The position numbers and the translations under genes were made by a program. The notes under the pieces were generated by a model. It had not been told where the DNA came from, did no database searches, and was given only the letters and a program-made list of their open reading frames with translations. This document shows, in pieces, positions 25,565-35,311 of a stretch of DNA of 64,000 bases (the stretch's first letter is position 1; every line of letters begins with the position of its first letter). The stretch is from Woeseiaceae bacterium (lineage in GTDB: Bacteria > Pseudomonadota > Gammaproteobacteria > Steroidobacterales > Woeseiaceae), in NCBI GenBank assembly GCA_030065915.1, contig JASJCQ010000004.1, positions 310,001 to 374,000 of the forward strand, written 5' to 3'.

Positions 25565-25629
25565 TGAGTGCCAGATCGCATAGCGTCTTCTGCTGAGACC
25601 CTGCGTTTACCTGATTTGTTTCATCGAAT

Positions 25630-25737
25630 TTCGCAAACCTGCGAAGTCTGCTCGCCGGGCGCCCGAATACATATAACACAGTGTAATAAAGCCAGAAACA
25701 AGGCGTCTTTTTTGCGCGCTGAGCCTGTCGCTATATT
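25630..25737 (+). promoter_or_regulatory. cysB-cysG divergent control region
   Basis: TATATT (25732-25737) is a good -10 for cysG, with a T-rich weak -35 17 bp upstream; the leader would be about 20 nt. Upstream are an A/T-rich stretch with ACACAGTGT (25677-25685), a candidate CysB-binding region, and a dyad TTCGC-N6-GCGAA (25630-25645) nearer the cysB start. CysB sites are poorly conserved, so the site calls are tentative. Confidence 0.35.
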
Positions 25738-25760
25738 GCGGCTCTCAACTGAAGAGAACC

Positions 25761-27185
25761 GTGTTGGACTATTTCCCTGCATTCCTCGACCTCAAAGGCC
25801 GGCCCTGCCTGCTGGTCGGCGGCGGCGCCGTCGCGTCGCGCAAAGCCAGGCTGTTGCTGTCGGCGGGGGCCGATCTTCGCGTGGTGTCTCCGTGGCTGAC
25901 CGCGGAGCTCGCCGAGCTGCGTGAACAAGGGCGACTGCGGCACGAGGCCCGCGAGTTTAAGCCCGGCGATGTTGACGGACACTGGCTCGTTGTCAGCGCG
26001 ACCGGGATTCCATCCGTGGAGAAGCGCGTGTTTTCGATCGCCGAGCAACAGAGGGTCTTCTGCAATTCGGTCGACGATAAGGCGAGTTGCAGCTACATCA
26101 CGCCGGCGATAGTCGACAGGAACCCGATAGTGGTAGCGATATCGTCGGGCGGCAGCGCACCCGTCCTGGCGCGCAGAATCCGCTCACGGATCGAGACGAT
26201 GCTCCCGGCCTCCATTGGCCAACTGGCCTCGCTGGCTGCCGGATGGCGAGACCGGGTCAAGCATCGCCTCGAAGACTTCGGGCAGCGGCTTCGGTTCTGG
26301 GAGCAATTCTTCGATCGCCCGTTCAGTCCGCAAGCGTCCGCTCTCGGCGAAGAGTCGCTGGAGGCCCTGCTGGACGACTTCGAGGCGGAGTCCGACGGTG
26401 AAGCCTGGCTCGTGGGTGCTGGACCGGGTGATCCGGACCTCGTGACGCTGAAAGCGATGCAATGCATGCAGGCTGCAGACGTCATACTGCACGACCGCCT
26501 CGTGAGCCCGGCCGTCCTCGAGCTCGCACGACGCGACGCCGATCGAATCAGTGTCGGAAAGCAGGCCGGGTGCAAAGGATCGACCCAGGAGGAGATCAAC
26601 GCGTTACTCGTCAAGCTGGTCAGCGAGGGGAAACGGGTCTGTCGCCTGAAAGGTGGTGATCCATTCATCTTTGGGCGCGGTGGCGAGGAGGCCGACGCGC
26701 TGGAGGCTGCCGGCCTGCGCTACAGCGTCGTTCCGGGGATCACTGCGGCGGCTGGCTGCGCGGCAGCCGCAGGAATACCTCTGACACATCGGGAATCCTC
26801 CCAGTCTCTGATGCTGCTGACGGCGCATGGCAAAGAGGGCAGTGACCGACAGGACTGGCCTGCACTGGCGCGAGACCGGCAGACGCTGGCCGTTTACATG
26901 GGCGTGTCACGCTTTCCGCACTTGAGCCGGCAGCTGATTCAACATGGTCGGACCGCAGACACGCCGGTTGCGATCATCGAAAACGGTACACTGCCGGGAC
27001 AACGCGTCGTACGCGGCACGCTGGGACAGCTGCCCTTGCTATCGGCCGCGCATCGTATCCAGTCACCCGCTATGCTGATCATTGGCGAAGTCAGCGCCAA
27101 AGGCAGCCAGGCACAGACCGAGAGCACCGGCGCGCGCTTGCACCAGGACGTCAGGACTCCTGCGGCACGAACACTTACAAATTAG
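25761..27185 (+). CDS. cysG: Siroheme synthase, multifunctional
   Basis: 474 residues from GTG 25761 (GAAGAGA upstream). The N-terminal precorrin-2 dehydrogenase/ferrochelatase has the NAD site CLLVGGGAVASRKARLLLSA and FCNSVDDKASCSYITPAIV. From about residue 215 the uroporphyrinogen-III methyltransferase domain follows: LVGAGPGDPDLVTLKAMQ, VGKQAGCKGSTQEEIN, RLKGGDPFIFGRGGEEA, VPGITAAAGCAAAAGIPLTH. It makes sirohaem for CysI. An extra 20-25-residue polar tail follows the catalytic domain. It lies 15 bp upstream of cysK. Confidence 0.95.
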   Translation: MLDYFPAFLDLKGRPCLLVGGGAVASRKARLLLSAGADLRVVSPWLTAELAELREQGRLRHEAREFKPGDVDGHWLVVSATGIPSVEKRVFSIAEQQRVFCNSVDDKASCSYITPAIVDRNPIVVAISSGGSAPVLARRIRSRIETMLPASIGQLASLAAGWRDRVKHRLEDFGQRLRFWEQFFDRPFSPQASALGEESLEALLDDFEAESDGEAWLVGAGPGDPDLVTLKAMQCMQAADVILHDRLVSPAVLELARRDADRISVGKQAGCKGSTQEEINALLVKLVSEGKRVCRLKGGDPFIFGRGGEEADALEAAGLRYSVVPGITAAAGCAAAAGIPLTHRESSQSLMLLTAHGKEGSDRQDWPALARDRQTLAVYMGVSRFPHLSRQLIQHGRTADTPVAIIENGTLPGQRVVRGTLGQLPLLSAAHRIQSPAMLIIGEVSAKGSQAQTESTGARLHQDVRTPAARTLTN

Positions 27186-27200
27186 GCAAAGGAACAGGTA

Positions 27201-28154
27201 ATGATCTACGACAACATTCTGGACACGATCGGACGGACGCCGGTCGTTCGACTCAATCGCTTGGGCCCCGACAACGTCACCGTGTACGTCAAGGTCGAGT
27301 CCTTCAACCCGATGGCGTCCGTCAAGGATCGCCTGGCCTACGCGATCATCACGGACGCAGAGCAACGTGGCCTGATCAAGCCGGGGCAGAGAGTCGTCGA
27401 GGCGACGTCCGGAAACACCGGCATCGCACTGGCAATGGTCTGCGCGGCAAAAGGCTATCCCTTTGTCGCGACGATGGCGGAGTCCTTCTCCGTCGAGCGG
27501 CGCAAGATTATGCGCGGTTTGGGCGCGAAGGTGATCCTGACGCCGGCCGCCGAGCGCGGCAGCGGCATGGTCCGCAAAGCCGAAGAGCTGGCTGAGAAGC
27601 ACGGCTGGTTCCTCGCGCGTCAGTTCCAGAATCCGGCCAACCCCGCCTACCATGCAAGCACGACCGGGCCCGAGATTCTCAGTGACTTTGCAGGGCAGCG
27701 CCTGGATTACTGGGTCACCGGCTATGGAACCGGCGGCACGATGAGCGGCGCCGGCAGGACGATCAAAGCGGCGCGTCCGGACGTGAAGATCGTCGCGACG
27801 GAACCCGACGGGGCCGCACTGCTGTCAGGTAAGGACTGGGCGCCGCACAAGATCCAGGGCTGGACGCCCGACTTCATACCTGACGTTCTCGATCGCGACG
27901 TGTTTGACCAGCTGCTGACCGTAACGGACGACCGTGCCATCGAAGTCTCTCGGGAACTCGCAGCCAGAGAAGGCATCTTCACCGGCATCTCGGGCGGCGC
28001 CACGCTGGCGACCGCGCTGGACGTGGCCGACTCTGCCGAAAGCGGCTCGGTGATTCTCGCGATGCTGCCGGATACTGGCGAACGCTATCTCAGCACGCCG
28101 TTGTTCGAAGGCGTCAACGAGGGGTCCGACGACGACTGGCTGGAGTCGCTGTAG
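27201..28154 (+). CDS. cysK: Cysteine synthase (O-acetylserine sulfhydrylase)
   Basis: 317 residues. The PLP lysine is in NPMASVKDRLAYAI, with the substrate loop VEATSGNTGIALAMV and the phosphate-binding loop YGTGGTMSGAGR. It condenses O-acetylserine with sulfide to give cysteine, completing the pathway encoded around it. Sequence style is CysK, though CysM cannot be excluded. It sits 15 bp after cysG, with a good GGAACAGG ribosome site. Confidence 0.9.
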   Translation: MIYDNILDTIGRTPVVRLNRLGPDNVTVYVKVESFNPMASVKDRLAYAIITDAEQRGLIKPGQRVVEATSGNTGIALAMVCAAKGYPFVATMAESFSVERRKIMRGLGAKVILTPAAERGSGMVRKAEELAEKHGWFLARQFQNPANPAYHASTTGPEILSDFAGQRLDYWVTGYGTGGTMSGAGRTIKAARPDVKIVATEPDGAALLSGKDWAPHKIQGWTPDFIPDVLDRDVFDQLLTVTDDRAIEVSRELAAREGIFTGISGGATLATALDVADSAESGSVILAMLPDTGERYLSTPLFEGVNEGSDDDWLESL

Positions 28155-28313
28155 TCCGTCTAACGCCAGGCTTGAGGCCCCGTCACGCAAGGGGATCACC
28201 TGCCGTACCCGAATAGGGTCGGCGCATTGACGGTGCCTGCCTGAGACCCTAGTCACACCTAAAGATCTTACCAGCTGGCATGCTAGGGCCTGTTCGATAA
28301 CCCCGGGGCTCGC

Positions 28314-30530
28314 GTGACAGCAGACCTGCACCATCTGAATGCCATGAAAAACATCGGCAAGGCCAGGGCCTTGTTGCACGCGCTCGTTCCGCGTGCACAG
28401 TGCTTCTGCTTCTACGATGGCGAACGGCAGTGTGTCTGGAGCAGTGACGGTGCCGAGGATTACGAGGTCGACAGCTTCATCGCGGAGCTGCCGGGTACCG
28501 TGCTTCGCGGCGAACAGGATGACGAACCCTACCTGCGCCGGACGCTGAAATCGGGGCGCACCGTTTTTTCCATGCCGGTGTTGACGGCCAACGAATCTGC
28601 CCTGGGTCGCCTCGTCGTCGTCTTTTCGCGGAATGCCGGCAAGTCATCGGCGTTCAATCCGAGCGTGCTCTACGATATTTTGAAACCCGCGGTGGATGTC
28701 GTTGCCGAGGGTCTGGACACCGAGAGACGGCTGCAGCGCGCGTTGTCGGAAACCCGCGACTCCGCCAAAGAACTGCGCCTCGTTTACGAAGTCGACGAAA
28801 AGGTTCATGGCAGCTCCCACAGCCATGCTGGCCTCGCGCAGCTGGTCGGTCAGAGCGGGCGGTTCCTCGAAATTGCCTATAGCGTGCTGCTGATTCCGGG
28901 CAAACGAATTCGGATCAGCGCGACGCACTCATCATGGAAAGGCGTTAATCGTAAGGTCCTTGATCGATACCTTATTGATCACATGATGCCCAAGCTCGAC
29001 GGCCGCAACTACCCGGTCGTTTTCGAGATTCCGGCAGCGCCGGAGGCCGGGCCGCAGCAGGATACGGGCTACCAGACATTGCTCTGCCCGATTCTCGATC
29101 GCCACGGCAATACCGAGGGCGTGCTGGCACTCCTCGGTCGCGTCAACAACAGGAACTTCGAGGACAGCCACCGGCGCTTCATGGCGCACATCGCCCGCAA
29201 GGTAGAGCTGGTCATCCAACAATCGTTCGACACGATGACCGGAGTGATGAACCGGGACGGATTCGAGGCTCAGATGCAGGAGTCCTGGAAGGCGCTGTCA
29301 GACGACAAAGACGCGCATCAGCTGATCTACTTTGACCTCGATAACCTGCAGCTCGTCAATGACAAGTTCAGCCGAAACGCAGGCGACGAGGTCATTAAGC
29401 GACTTGCCGTACTCCTGGAAGAAAACCTGCCACAGACGGCGGTGCTGTCCCGGCTTGGCGAAGACGACTTCTGCATTCTGCTGACACACGCGAACACCGA
29501 CCAGGCAATGGCGTTGGCATCCGGTGTCCGCGCGCGCAGCGACCAGCTGCGATACCTGCAGGGCGATTCGAGCCTGCAGGTGACAATGAGCATCGGCATC
29601 GCCGAGTTCAACCGGGCGAACGGCTCAGACAATGGCGCATTGACGCACGCACGTATGGCGTGTGAGTCGGCAAAGGAACACGGCCGGGATCGCGTCGAAG
29701 TCTATGATGGCGACAATCAGAGCATGGTCAGGCGCTACGACGACATGAATCTCGTCGCCGTGCTGCAAAAAGCGCTGGACTCCGATGGCTTTGTGCTGAT
29801 GGCGCAGCCAATACTCGGATTGTCCGAAGCCGACGACGCCATCCGTTACGAGATCCTGCTGAGAATGCGTGAGGTCGAGGGCGAGGACGTCCCGACCGAG
29901 TCCTTCCTGTCGGCCGCCGAGCGCTACCAGATGATGCCGCAGATCGACCGATGGGTAGTGTCGAGTTCGTTGCAGCTGTTGGCCGAGCACCCCGACATGC
30001 TGTCGGAACGCGACGCACGATTCTCCATCAACCTCTCCGGCCAGTCGCTGTCAGACGACGAGATGCTCGACTTTATCGAGCAGGAGCTGGACGCTGCCGA
30101 CCTGCCGTCGTCATGCATCGGTTTCGAGGTTACCGAGTCATCGGCCGTTTCCAACCTGAAGCGCGCCCAGCACCTGATCGACACGCTGCACGAGCGAGGC
30201 TGCAGTATCTCGCTGGACGATTTCGGTGCGGGCCTGAGTTCCTTCGCTTACCTGAAGAACTTCAAGGTCGATGCGCTTAAGATCGACGGCGGGTTCATCC
30301 GCGACATCACCGACAATCGAATCTCCGAATCGATGGTCGCGGCGATTACGCAGGTCGCCAAGGTCATGGAACTGGAGACGGTGGCGGAGTACGTTGAGTC
30401 GGACGACATCCGCGACCTCATCGAGCGGCTTGGTGTGGACTATGCTCAGGGTCACGCAATCGGCAAGCCGGCGCCGCTGTCCGACGTGCTCGATCAACTC
30501 GAAGACCTGGACAAGACCTGGCTGGCCTGA
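28314..30530 (+). CDS. GAF-like/GGDEF(degenerate)/EAL protein, probable c-di-GMP phosphodiesterase
   Basis: 738 residues from GTG 28314. The N-terminal ~300 residues look like a soluble sensor with a GAF-like region (LLCPILDRHGNTEGVLALLG). The GGDEF domain (about 308-460) has SRLGEDDF in place of the active GGDEF motif, so it should not make c-di-GMP. The EAL domain keeps the metal and substrate residues: YEILLR, INLSGQ, FEVTES, LDDFGAG, LKIDGGF and VAEYVE. It therefore probably degrades c-di-GMP, with the GGDEF part as a possible GTP sensor. No TM segments are seen. Confidence 0.9.
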   Translation: MTADLHHLNAMKNIGKARALLHALVPRAQCFCFYDGERQCVWSSDGAEDYEVDSFIAELPGTVLRGEQDDEPYLRRTLKSGRTVFSMPVLTANESALGRLVVVFSRNAGKSSAFNPSVLYDILKPAVDVVAEGLDTERRLQRALSETRDSAKELRLVYEVDEKVHGSSHSHAGLAQLVGQSGRFLEIAYSVLLIPGKRIRISATHSSWKGVNRKVLDRYLIDHMMPKLDGRNYPVVFEIPAAPEAGPQQDTGYQTLLCPILDRHGNTEGVLALLGRVNNRNFEDSHRRFMAHIARKVELVIQQSFDTMTGVMNRDGFEAQMQESWKALSDDKDAHQLIYFDLDNLQLVNDKFSRNAGDEVIKRLAVLLEENLPQTAVLSRLGEDDFCILLTHANTDQAMALASGVRARSDQLRYLQGDSSLQVTMSIGIAEFNRANGSDNGALTHARMACESAKEHGRDRVEVYDGDNQSMVRRYDDMNLVAVLQKALDSDGFVLMAQPILGLSEADDAIRYEILLRMREVEGEDVPTESFLSAAERYQMMPQIDRWVVSSSLQLLAEHPDMLSERDARFSINLSGQSLSDDEMLDFIEQELDAADLPSSCIGFEVTESSAVSNLKRAQHLIDTLHERGCSISLDDFGAGLSSFAYLKNFKVDALKIDGGFIRDITDNRISESMVAAITQVAKVMELETVAEYVESDDIRDLIERLGVDYAQGHAIGKPAPLSDVLDQLEDLDKTWLA

Positions 30531-30667
30531 CGGCCTGGCAGTGTGTGGAAGAAGCCTCAGCCGGCAAGTTCGGCGCTGGCTTCCGGCTCGAAACGCCTAT
30601 GTACACCGCGCTTTTTCACCGAAAACCGCCTTGTCTCGCACCCGCCTGAGACTCTTTCAACACACTG

Positions 30668-31132
30668 CTAGTAGATTCCGGCCTCCAGCCCGGCTGCGAG
30701 CGTCATGCCCAGCTCCCTGCACTCGGGTAGTCGGGACTCATCAAAATCACCCGCCATCAGTAGCGGCTCCTGTATCTCGCGAACCGCGAGTCCTGCCAGG
30801 ATGCGATGCAGGCTCGTGATTGCGCCGGTCCCGTCGTTGCCTGCCCGAATAAACAGGGCGTAAGGCTTGCCTTCGACCTTGCCTTCGCACGGATAGAAAA
30901 CACGATCCAGGAAAGTCTTCATCGCGCCGCTCATATAGCCGAAGTTCTCCGGCGTACCGAGTATGAACGCGTCGGCCGACTGCAGGTCTTCCGCCGTCGC
31001 TTCCAGGGCATCGCGAACGACGACGTCGACCCCATCGATCGCATCGTCGCGAGCGCCTTCGATGACGGCCTCGGCCATACGCGCCGTGCTACCGGACTGG
31101 GAGTGGTAGACGATCAGAAGCTGTCTGGACAT
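30668..31132 (-). CDS. NAD(P)H-dependent flavodoxin/FMN-reductase-like protein
   Basis: 154 residues from ATG 31132. The FMN phosphate loop is YHSQSGSTARMAEAV and the isoalloxazine loop is LGTPENFGYMSGAMKTFLDR, typical of the flavodoxin/NADPH-dependent FMN reductase fold. A later FIRAGNDGTGAITSLHRIL segment belongs to the same family. An in-frame ATG at 31144 and the longer frame from 31159 are possible starts. It is divergent from glnE with a short gap. Substrate unknown. Confidence 0.8.
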   Translation of the reverse strand: MSRQLLIVYHSQSGSTARMAEAVIEGARDDAIDGVDVVVRDALEATAEDLQSADAFILGTPENFGYMSGAMKTFLDRVFYPCEGKVEGKPYALFIRAGNDGTGAITSLHRILAGLAVREIQEPLLMAGDFDESRLPECRELGMTLAAGLEAGIY

Positions 31133-31215
31133 AGTTTCGGCCATCAATAATCTTGCCACCAGTTTAACGCGAATACCCTGATTTACCCGGGTGCGTTACA
31201 CGGTAGACTGCGACC

Positions 31216-34074
31216 ATGGAGCGGGGCACGCTACAAACGGACAGGCTGGATCCTTTGCTGGCGCTGGCAGTCGAGAACTGGCGCGAGCGATTCGACGACG
31301 CGAACGGCCCGGACAGTATTCCCGAAGAACTTTCGGACTACGTGCTCCGTGCGGTTGCCGCGAGCGAATTCGCCGCTGGCGTGACCGTCAAACAATGGCC
31401 GCGCTTGTGTGATGACCTCACCCGCGCGCAAGCGCTCCCCGGACTCATCGACGACTTTGTCAGCCGGCTTGTCGATTCCGAGCACGACGTCGCCGCCGCG
31501 AAACGGGAGCTGCGTCAGTTCCGGCACCGGATGATGTTCCGAGTACTCGCCGACGAGCTCAACGGGCGCGCATCAACCGTGGAGACGCTCGAATCGCTGT
31601 CCTTGCTCGCCGATCGGCTGATCGACGTCGCCATGCGTCTCGCAAAGGCTTACACGGCACAACGATTCGGTGAATTGCTCGACCCACACGGCGTCTCTAT
31701 TCCGCTCATCACGTTGGGTATGGGCAAACTCGGCGGAAAGGAGCTGAACTTCTCCTCGGATATCGACCTGATCTTCCTGTTCCCGCGCGAGGGAGAGAGC
31801 AACGGTCGTCGCTGTGTTTCTGCTCAGGAATATTGCATGCGCTGGTCGCAGCAGGTCGTGGGACTGCTCGACGACAACACGACCGACGGGTTCGTGTTTC
31901 GTGTCGATACCCGGCTACGACCGTTCGGCGACAGCGGGCCGCCGGTCACCAGTTTCGCCGCGCTCGAAGGCTACCTGCTGCAGCACGCAAGGACCTGGGA
32001 GCGATACGCTTACGTCAAGGCGAACATCGTGGGCACGCCGCCGGCCGATGAGGACAGGCGAACGCTGTTCGACGAGCTGCTGCGGCCGTTCGTGTATCGA
32101 CGTTACCTGGACTACGGCCTGTTCGAATCGCTGCGCGAGATGCACCGAATGATCGACGCAGAGCGTCGGGGTCTGGGTGACAACGTCAAGCTCGGACGTG
32201 GCGGCATTCGAGAGATCGAGTTTATCGCCCAGTCATTGCAGCTGTTACGAGGCGGTTCCCGGCCCGAGTTGCAGACGCGAAGCCTGCGCTCCGCACTGAA
32301 CTGCCTCGCCGGAGATCGCGACCTTTCGCTCAGATCCTCGACGCGCCTGGACGACGCCTACCTGTTTCTCCGAAAGCTGGAGAACTTTATCCAGGCACGC
32401 AACGATCGTCAGACGCACGACATGCCGAGGACGGAGGCAGACCGCGCTGCGGCGGCTTTTGCCATGGGTTATGAGAACTTTGAGCAGCTATCCGCCGCGC
32501 TCGAGACACACCGCGAGGCGGTTGCCGAAGAATTCCAGTCGGTCGCGCATGTCGACGACGCAGCTATCGACAGCGACGACACCGTGGATCTCTGGGATGC
32601 GATCGCGGATGAACAACGTTGGCTTCAGCTGCTCGAGGATAAGGGGTTGCCGGGAACGGAATCCGTCGCAAAACAGCTGGCGGCTTTCGGCAACACCTGC
32701 AGGCGACTGAAACCCGACACCGAGTCGCAAAGGCGGCTGGCCATCTTCCTGCCGCGCCTTCTCGAACTCGCGCGCGAGGCACGGTCGCCGTCGGTGGCGA
32801 TCGCACGTGTGCTGACGATACTCGAACAGATTCTGAAGCGAAGCGCTTACATCGCGCTGTTGAACGAGAATCCTGCTACCGCCGAACGGCTGATGTCGCT
32901 GTGTGAGCGCAGCACGTTTATCACTGAGCAGCTCGCGCGTTACCCGGTGCTGCTCGATGAGCTGCTGGACCCGGAAGTGACCATCGAAGCCTACAGCAAG
33001 GAAGCGCTCGCTGAAGACCTGCGCCTGCGGTTGAGCCCGGTCGATCCGTCAGACGCCGAGCGCGTTACCGAGGAGTTGGCTCGATTTCAGCGCGTCAGCC
33101 TGTTCCGCATTGCCGTCGCCGATATCGGCGGCGGACTGCCACTAATGAAAGCCAGCGACAGCCTGACCTGGCTTGCGGAGCTGGTACTGGACGCCGCATT
33201 GAATGTTGCCTGGGCTGACATGGTATCCCGTCACGGGGAGCCCACGTTCATTGACGGCGGCGAGCGGCAGGCGGCCGGTTTCGGCATCATCGCCTACGGC
33301 AAGCTCGGCGGCCTGGAGTTGTCCTACGGCTCCGATCTAGATCTCGTGTTTCTGCACAACTCGCGTGGCGAGAAGCAGGTAACCGGCGGCGAGCGACAGA
33401 TCGACAACGCCGTGTTCTTCGCGCGACTGGTCCGGCGTCTCGTTCACATACTGACGACACGCACCAGCTCCGGCGTGCTGTATGAGATCGATACACGACT
33501 CCGGCCGAGCGGTCACTCCGGCCTGCTGGTTACCAGCCTCGATGCGTTCGAGCGATACCAGCGTGAAGACGCATGGACCTGGGAACACCAGGCCTTGCTC
33601 AGGGCGAGGGCGGTGGCTGGTGACGTGAACGTCGCCGAGCGATTCGCTGCCATCAGGGAACGAACGCTGCGAGAGTTCGTTCGTCGCGACACGCTCAAAG
33701 CAGACGTCGTCTCGATGCGGCAGAAGATGCGAATGCAGCTCGACCGGAGTGACAGCCAGGCCTTTGACCTGAAGCAGGGTGAGGGCGGTATCGGCGACAT
33801 CGAGTTTATCGTGCAGTACCTGGTGCTCGAGCAGGCGGACCTGCATCCGCCGTGCATTGAGTTCTCCGACAACATTCGACAGCTCGATGCGTTGGCCGAA
33901 GCCGGCGTGCTGGAACTCGAGCAAGCGACGCTAATCCAGGACATCTACCGACGTTATCGGCGCGTGCTGCATCATCGAACGCTGGACGGTGCCGACAAGC
34001 TGGTCGCCAGTACGGACTTTGCCGAGGAGCGCGCGGTCGTCGCAGATTTGTGGCGATCCATTTTCATTGCCTGA
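31216..34074 (+). CDS. glnE: Bifunctional glutamine synthetase adenylyltransferase/adenylyl-removing enzyme
   Basis: 952 residues, the family's full length. Two nucleotidyltransferase domains are visible: LGMGKLGGKELNFSSDIDLI near residue 170 (adenylyl-removing half) and IAYGKLGGLELSYGSDLDLV in the second half (adenylylating), each with the GS-x10-DxD metal motif; a central PII-responsive helical region lies between. It sets glutamine synthetase activity according to nitrogen state through PII. No overlap with neighbours; a CHCC zinc-finger gene follows. Confidence 0.95.
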   Translation: MERGTLQTDRLDPLLALAVENWRERFDDANGPDSIPEELSDYVLRAVAASEFAAGVTVKQWPRLCDDLTRAQALPGLIDDFVSRLVDSEHDVAAAKRELRQFRHRMMFRVLADELNGRASTVETLESLSLLADRLIDVAMRLAKAYTAQRFGELLDPHGVSIPLITLGMGKLGGKELNFSSDIDLIFLFPREGESNGRRCVSAQEYCMRWSQQVVGLLDDNTTDGFVFRVDTRLRPFGDSGPPVTSFAALEGYLLQHARTWERYAYVKANIVGTPPADEDRRTLFDELLRPFVYRRYLDYGLFESLREMHRMIDAERRGLGDNVKLGRGGIREIEFIAQSLQLLRGGSRPELQTRSLRSALNCLAGDRDLSLRSSTRLDDAYLFLRKLENFIQARNDRQTHDMPRTEADRAAAAFAMGYENFEQLSAALETHREAVAEEFQSVAHVDDAAIDSDDTVDLWDAIADEQRWLQLLEDKGLPGTESVAKQLAAFGNTCRRLKPDTESQRRLAIFLPRLLELAREARSPSVAIARVLTILEQILKRSAYIALLNENPATAERLMSLCERSTFITEQLARYPVLLDELLDPEVTIEAYSKEALAEDLRLRLSPVDPSDAERVTEELARFQRVSLFRIAVADIGGGLPLMKASDSLTWLAELVLDAALNVAWADMVSRHGEPTFIDGGERQAAGFGIIAYGKLGGLELSYGSDLDLVFLHNSRGEKQVTGGERQIDNAVFFARLVRRLVHILTTRTSSGVLYEIDTRLRPSGHSGLLVTSLDAFERYQREDAWTWEHQALLRARAVAGDVNVAERFAAIRERTLREFVRRDTLKADVVSMRQKMRMQLDRSDSQAFDLKQGEGGIGDIEFIVQYLVLEQADLHPPCIEFSDNIRQLDALAEAGVLELEQATLIQDIYRRYRRVLHHRTLDGADKLVASTDFAEERAVVADLWRSIFIA

Positions 34075-34137
34075 CAATGGATGCCGCAACTGAACGGCGT
34101 ATAATCCACAGCCAGCATCCAGTAACCGAGAGCTTTC

Positions 34138-34356
34138 GTGTCAGCAAAAATGGGAACAGCGGATCAGGATCTGATCCCTGCAAATGCACAGCATCGCTAC
34201 CGCGTTCGTCACTCCGATCTTCCGTTGTCCTGTCCGATGCCGGGCATGTACCTGTGGAATTCGCACCCCAAGGTCTACCTGCCCATCGAGGAAACCGGAC
34301 AAGCGAAGTGCCCGTACTGTGGGGCGCAGTACTATTTGAGCGACGACGAGAGCTAG
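34138..34356 (+). CDS. zf-CHCC zinc-finger domain protein
   Basis: 72 residues from GTG 34138; an ATG at 34150 would remove four. The metal ligands are LSCPMPGMYLWNSHPKVYL and AKCPYCGAQYYL: Cys, His, Cys, Cys as in the zf-CHCC family related to the complex I accessory subunit NDUFS6. Role in bacteria unknown. It is 12 bp upstream of hldD, so probably translated from the same message. Confidence 0.85.
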   Translation: MSAKMGTADQDLIPANAQHRYRVRHSDLPLSCPMPGMYLWNSHPKVYLPIEETGQAKCPYCGAQYYLSDDES

Positions 34357-34368
34357 CCAGGGGTATCT

Positions 34369-35307
34369 ATGTACATTGTGACCGGAGGTGCCGGCTTTAT
34401 CGGCAGTAACCTCGTCAAGAGCATGCTCGATGCGGGCTATGACGACATTGTCATCGTCGACGACCTGACTGACGGTCACAAGTTCGTCAACATCGCCGAC
34501 CTGGAGATTGCCGACTACCTGGACCGGGATGATTTCCTGAAACGCATGGACTCCGACACGAAGTTTGTCGACGACATCGAGGCCATACTCCACCAGGGCG
34601 CCTGCTCGGAGACGACCGAGTGGGACGGCCGTTACATGATGGAGACGAACTACGAGTACTCGAAACGTCTCCTGCATCACTGCATGGACCGCGATACCCC
34701 GTTCATCTATGCCTCTTCAGCAGCGGTGTACGGCGCGTCGCCGGAGTTTACCGAGACTCCGGAGAATGAAGCGCCGTTGAACGTCTATGGTTACTCCAAG
34801 TTGCAATTCGATCGCTACGTTCGCCGTCTCCAGCCCGAGTCCCAGGTCGTCGGCCTGCGTTATTTCAATGTGTATGGCCCGCGGGAACAGCATAAAGGTT
34901 CGATGGCGAGCGTCGCTTTCCACTTCAACAACCAGGTCATCGAAGATGGTGAGGCGCGACTGTTCGAGGGAGACGACGAATACGATGATGGTGAACAGCT
35001 CAGGGACTTCGTTTATGTCGATGACGTCTGCGACGTCAATCTCTGGTTCCTAGAGAACGGCGACAAGAGCGGTATTTTCAATTGCGGCACCGGCGTAGCG
35101 CAGGCGTTCAACGACGTCGCCAACGCCGTCATCGATTGGCACGACAGCGGCGAGATTCGATACATCCCGTTTCCCGAGCACTTAAAGGGTGCATACCAGA
35201 GCTTCACCGAGGCTGATCTGACAGCGCTTCGCGCGACTGGCTGCGACGTCGAATTTCGCGAAGTGGCTGACGGCGTGGAAGCCTATCTCGACCAGATCGC
35301 CGACTGA
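34369..35307 (+). CDS. hldD: ADP-L-glycero-D-manno-heptose 6-epimerase
   Basis: 312 residues, short-chain dehydrogenase fold. NAD(P)-binding GGAGFIGSN at the very N-terminus, catalytic Tyr140-x3-Lys144 in [12 protein letters not shown], and family motifs [18 protein letters not shown] and [20 protein letters not shown]. It makes the heptose donor for the inner LPS core; waaF follows 4 bp downstream. Confidence 0.95.
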   Translation: MYIVTGGAGFIGSNLVKSMLDAGYDDIVIVDDLTDGHKFVNIADLEIADYLDRDDFLKRMDSDTKFVDDIEAILHQGACSETTEWDGRYMMETNYEYSKRLLHHCMDRDTPFIYASSAAVYGASPEFTETPENEAPLNVYGYSKLQFDRYVRRLQPESQVVGLRYFNVYGPREQHKGSMASVAFHFNNQVIEDGEARLFEGDDEYDDGEQLRDFVYVDDVCDVNLWFLENGDKSGIFNCGTGVAQAFNDVANAVIDWHDSGEIRYIPFPEHLKGAYQSFTEADLTALRATGCDVEFREVADGVEAYLDQIAD

Positions 35308-35311
35308 CGAC

